A stretch of DNA of 64,000 bases from Sphingobium sp. TKS (GTDB lineage Bacteria; Pseudomonadota; Alphaproteobacteria; Sphingomonadales; Sphingomonadaceae), in assembly GCF_001563265.1 (NCBI RefSeq), contig NZ_CP005083.1:1057001-1121000 (forward strand), written 5' to 3'. The notes beneath the pieces are model-generated. The model did not search any database. It saw only the letters and a list, made by a program, of their open reading frames with translations, and was not told where the DNA came from. Position numbers and translations under genes: made by a program. Shown piece after piece: positions 62,244 through 64,000 of the stretch (its first letter is position 1; each line of letters starts with the position of its first letter).

Positions 62244-62650
62244 TTATTTTCTCATGCCGGTAATATCTTCTGGTGCTTCGGCCACCGCCCGCTGCACCAC
62301 CTGTTCCATTCCGGCGATCTCGGGATCGGTCAGTTCGTCGAACTGACCACGCTTGCTGTTGGAAAGACGTCCGCCGTTCTGAAGCATCAGGCGGATCAGC
62401 AATGCAGCCCGGCGGTCCGGCATATCGACTATTTTGCGGACACCTTCCATGGCGCGGTCAAACAAAACCGAGAAGGCCAGTTCTTCGCGCAGGTCCCTAC
62501 GGACGGTATCGACTACGCGGTCATAGAGATATTCGGCGACAGAGGTGGCGTCGATCGCGCCTAACAGGGGTCTTGAGAAGCTCTCCAGAACTGCGTCATA
62601 GCTGCGCTGATCGTGGACGATGATGGCCCAACCCAGCTGCTTCGCGGCAC
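62244..62650 (-). pseudogene. Fic-family protein, C-terminal remnant
   Basis: The minus frame gives QLGWAIIVHDQRSYDAVLES, then FSRPLLGAI, EYLYDRVVDTVRRDLREEL, VDMPDRRAALLIRLMLQNGG and KRGQFDELTDPEIAGMEQV, which is the C-terminal region of Fic proteins of the COG3177 kind. The Fic catalytic motif and N-terminus are absent. Only a 73-codon piece from ATG 62465 is formally open from a start. It sits next to an intact but different Fic gene. Confidence 0.65.
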
Positions 62651-62721
62651 AGATATGGGTTATCGCTATAGGCCGCCCATTCCGTCACTCATTGGACGCC
62701 GACCGTTCTTATCCTGCAACC

Positions 62722-63957
62722 TTACATGTAAAGGCGCGGGAACAATGTTTCTAACGTGTCACTCGGAAAGCGAAGGGAAACCGGCCCCTTCGGTTTCTCG
62801 GAGGCGAGCAGCCCCTCGTCGGTCAGTTGTTTGAGGACCCGACGGGCAGAACGTTCAGGCAATTGCGTGATCCGTTCCGCCTCACCCCGGTCAAATTCTC
62901 CGCGGATCAGCGCTTCCTGCAGAAGACGGCTGCTCTCTTTTGGCAGTGTCGGGCTGAGCGCAACATATCGATCGAGCCGTTTGGCCAACACGTCCAGTTC
63001 GAACAGGCTCGACATATAGGCCAACTGATCGAGGCACACTTTGAGGAACCAGGTCGTGAAAAGCTCCAATCCCTTCAGCGACAGATGCCCGCGACCATCA
63101 CGCTCCCCCTGCCGGACCTCGTCCGCCCAGGCCATATGCCTTTTATACTCGCTGCGCCCATCAAGCCCCGGCTCCAGTCCACGCGCCAGTCCGCGAGAAA
63201 TGGACCACAGACCATGGGCGCCGATGCCAGCTTTATGGGCCATGGCGTGGCTCATGAGGCGGCTGACCCGGCCATTGCCATCGGGGAAAGGGTGAATCCA
63301 GTTGAAGCGATGATGCGCAGTCGCCATGGCAAGGACGCGTTTCGCCTTTCCAGGACCGACGCCTTGTAGAACTCGTCCAGGGGCAGGCTCAAAGGCGAAG
63401 CGCAGATTGAAATAATCCATGAACGCGGGCACGCACCGGCTGCTCGGCGGCAGGTGTCGGCCGATCTCGACATCCTGATCAGGTCCCGCCCGCCATTCCC
63501 CGGGCGTCATCATGAAGGATCGATCGCCATTGCGTATGGTCAGTATCTCAGGTGATGCATCCGCGTAGAATTGCCGGTGTAGTTCGCGTATATAGTCCGG
63601 ATCGGCAGGGTCGGGGAGAGTGCCCGTGGCCGCTTGCCGGTCGATATGTTCCTGCAGGCGATAGTGGGCGACGGCTTCCTGCTGGAGATCGCGCTGCCCT
63701 TCGTCCCTTGCTCCCTCCAGTGCTCGCTCGATATCGCGCGGACGTGTGTTGTGGCCTTCGATCAGATTACTGTAATAGGTGTTCATCAGCCGTACGAGGT
63801 CGGCTAGGTTCGAAGCGGTCGTAGGATGGAGCGATCGCCCGAGGCGCTCTGCGTTGGCCGCTACCTCGGCAATCAGGTCGGGCAAGTCTCCATTTAACGT
63901 ATCGATCCGTGCAGGCTCAATGCGGCTAGGGCTTTCATCAGGCTGTTGAGCGATCAT
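62722..63957 (-). CDS. Fic-family protein (AMP-transferase-type)
   Basis: A 411-residue Fic protein. The catalytic motif HPFPDGNGR is at residues 222-230 and complete. An inhibitory-helix-like S-x-x-x-E-G motif (SNLIEG, residues 63-68) lies N-terminal, so it is likely a self-inhibited class II Fic. The C-terminus has a winged-helix-like segment (RITQLPERSARRVLKQLTDEGLL) probably binding DNA. Target unknown. Confidence 0.9.
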   Translation of the reverse strand: MIAQQPDESPSRIEPARIDTLNGDLPDLIAEVAANAERLGRSLHPTTASNLADLVRLMNTYYSNLIEGHNTRPRDIERALEGARDEGQRDLQQEAVAHYRLQEHIDRQAATGTLPDPADPDYIRELHRQFYADASPEILTIRNGDRSFMMTPGEWRAGPDQDVEIGRHLPPSSRCVPAFMDYFNLRFAFEPAPGRVLQGVGPGKAKRVLAMATAHHRFNWIHPFPDGNGRVSRLMSHAMAHKAGIGAHGLWSISRGLARGLEPGLDGRSEYKRHMAWADEVRQGERDGRGHLSLKGLELFTTWFLKVCLDQLAYMSSLFELDVLAKRLDRYVALSPTLPKESSRLLQEALIRGEFDRGEAERITQLPERSARRVLKQLTDEGLLASEKPKGPVSLRFPSDTLETLFPRLYM

Positions 63958-64000
63958 TTGGCCGATCTTAGCAAGTGCACGAAATTAAGGCAACAGCCCG

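Overview
The window is chromosomal DNA of a motile, high-GC alphaproteobacterium, most likely a sphingomonad (Sphingobium/Sphingomonas/Novosphingobium type). The basis is the flagellar cluster fliEFGHIJK-LMNOPQR-flhB, the sphingomonad-like protein sequences, the cytochrome bc1 operon, and REP palindromes scattered between the core genes. This is a judgement from protein and gene-order recognition; no database search was possible.

Region 1 (1-17.5 kb) is a nearly complete flagellar basal-body and export cluster on the + strand, facing a divergent flagellin gene cut by the window edge. A sigma-54-type activator (FlbD/FleQ-like) heads the row. Then come MS ring and switch (fliF, G, M, N), export ATPase complex (fliH, I, J), hook-length control (fliK), export gate (fliO, P, Q, R, flhB), filament cap (fliD) and flagellin chaperone (fliS). 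Three sigma-28-like promoters sit before flagellin, an unknown 152-aa gene and fliD.

Region 2 (17.5-37.2 kb) is ordinary core genome: argD-argF, hslO, an IS1380-type insertion before an HPP-family gene, queC-queE, lipB, trmL-hemF-GNAT, petABC, apt, mtnN-manA and a ROK sugar kinase.

Region 3 (37.3-58.7 kb) is an accessory island. Its left end is the 3' half of a tRNA-Val(GAC) gene with its terminator; its right end carries a tyrosine integrase. A 23-bp direct repeat (20/23 identical) lies near both ends. Cargo: a three-gene surface-glycan module, a nest of IS elements (IS5-type remnant, intact IS21-type, IS1182-like remnant) that abuts a truncated glycosyltransferase, then a mobilization block. 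That block contains an orphan ParB-like protein with a 20-bp palindrome upstream, an oriT-like inverted repeat, a divergent MobA/MobL-type relaxase, two paralogous proteins of unknown function and a stand-alone protein with a relaxase-like histidine triad. HipBA and several unknown genes follow. It reads as an integrative mobilizable element. The mobilization block with its unknown companions is the best candidate here for something undescribed.

Region 4 (58.7-64 kb) holds a polyprenol-phosphate glycosyltransferase, a methyltransferase, a polytopic membrane protein, a Fic remnant and an intact Fic protein. The matching right attachment site and the 5' half of the tRNA were not found, so the right edge of the island is uncertain.
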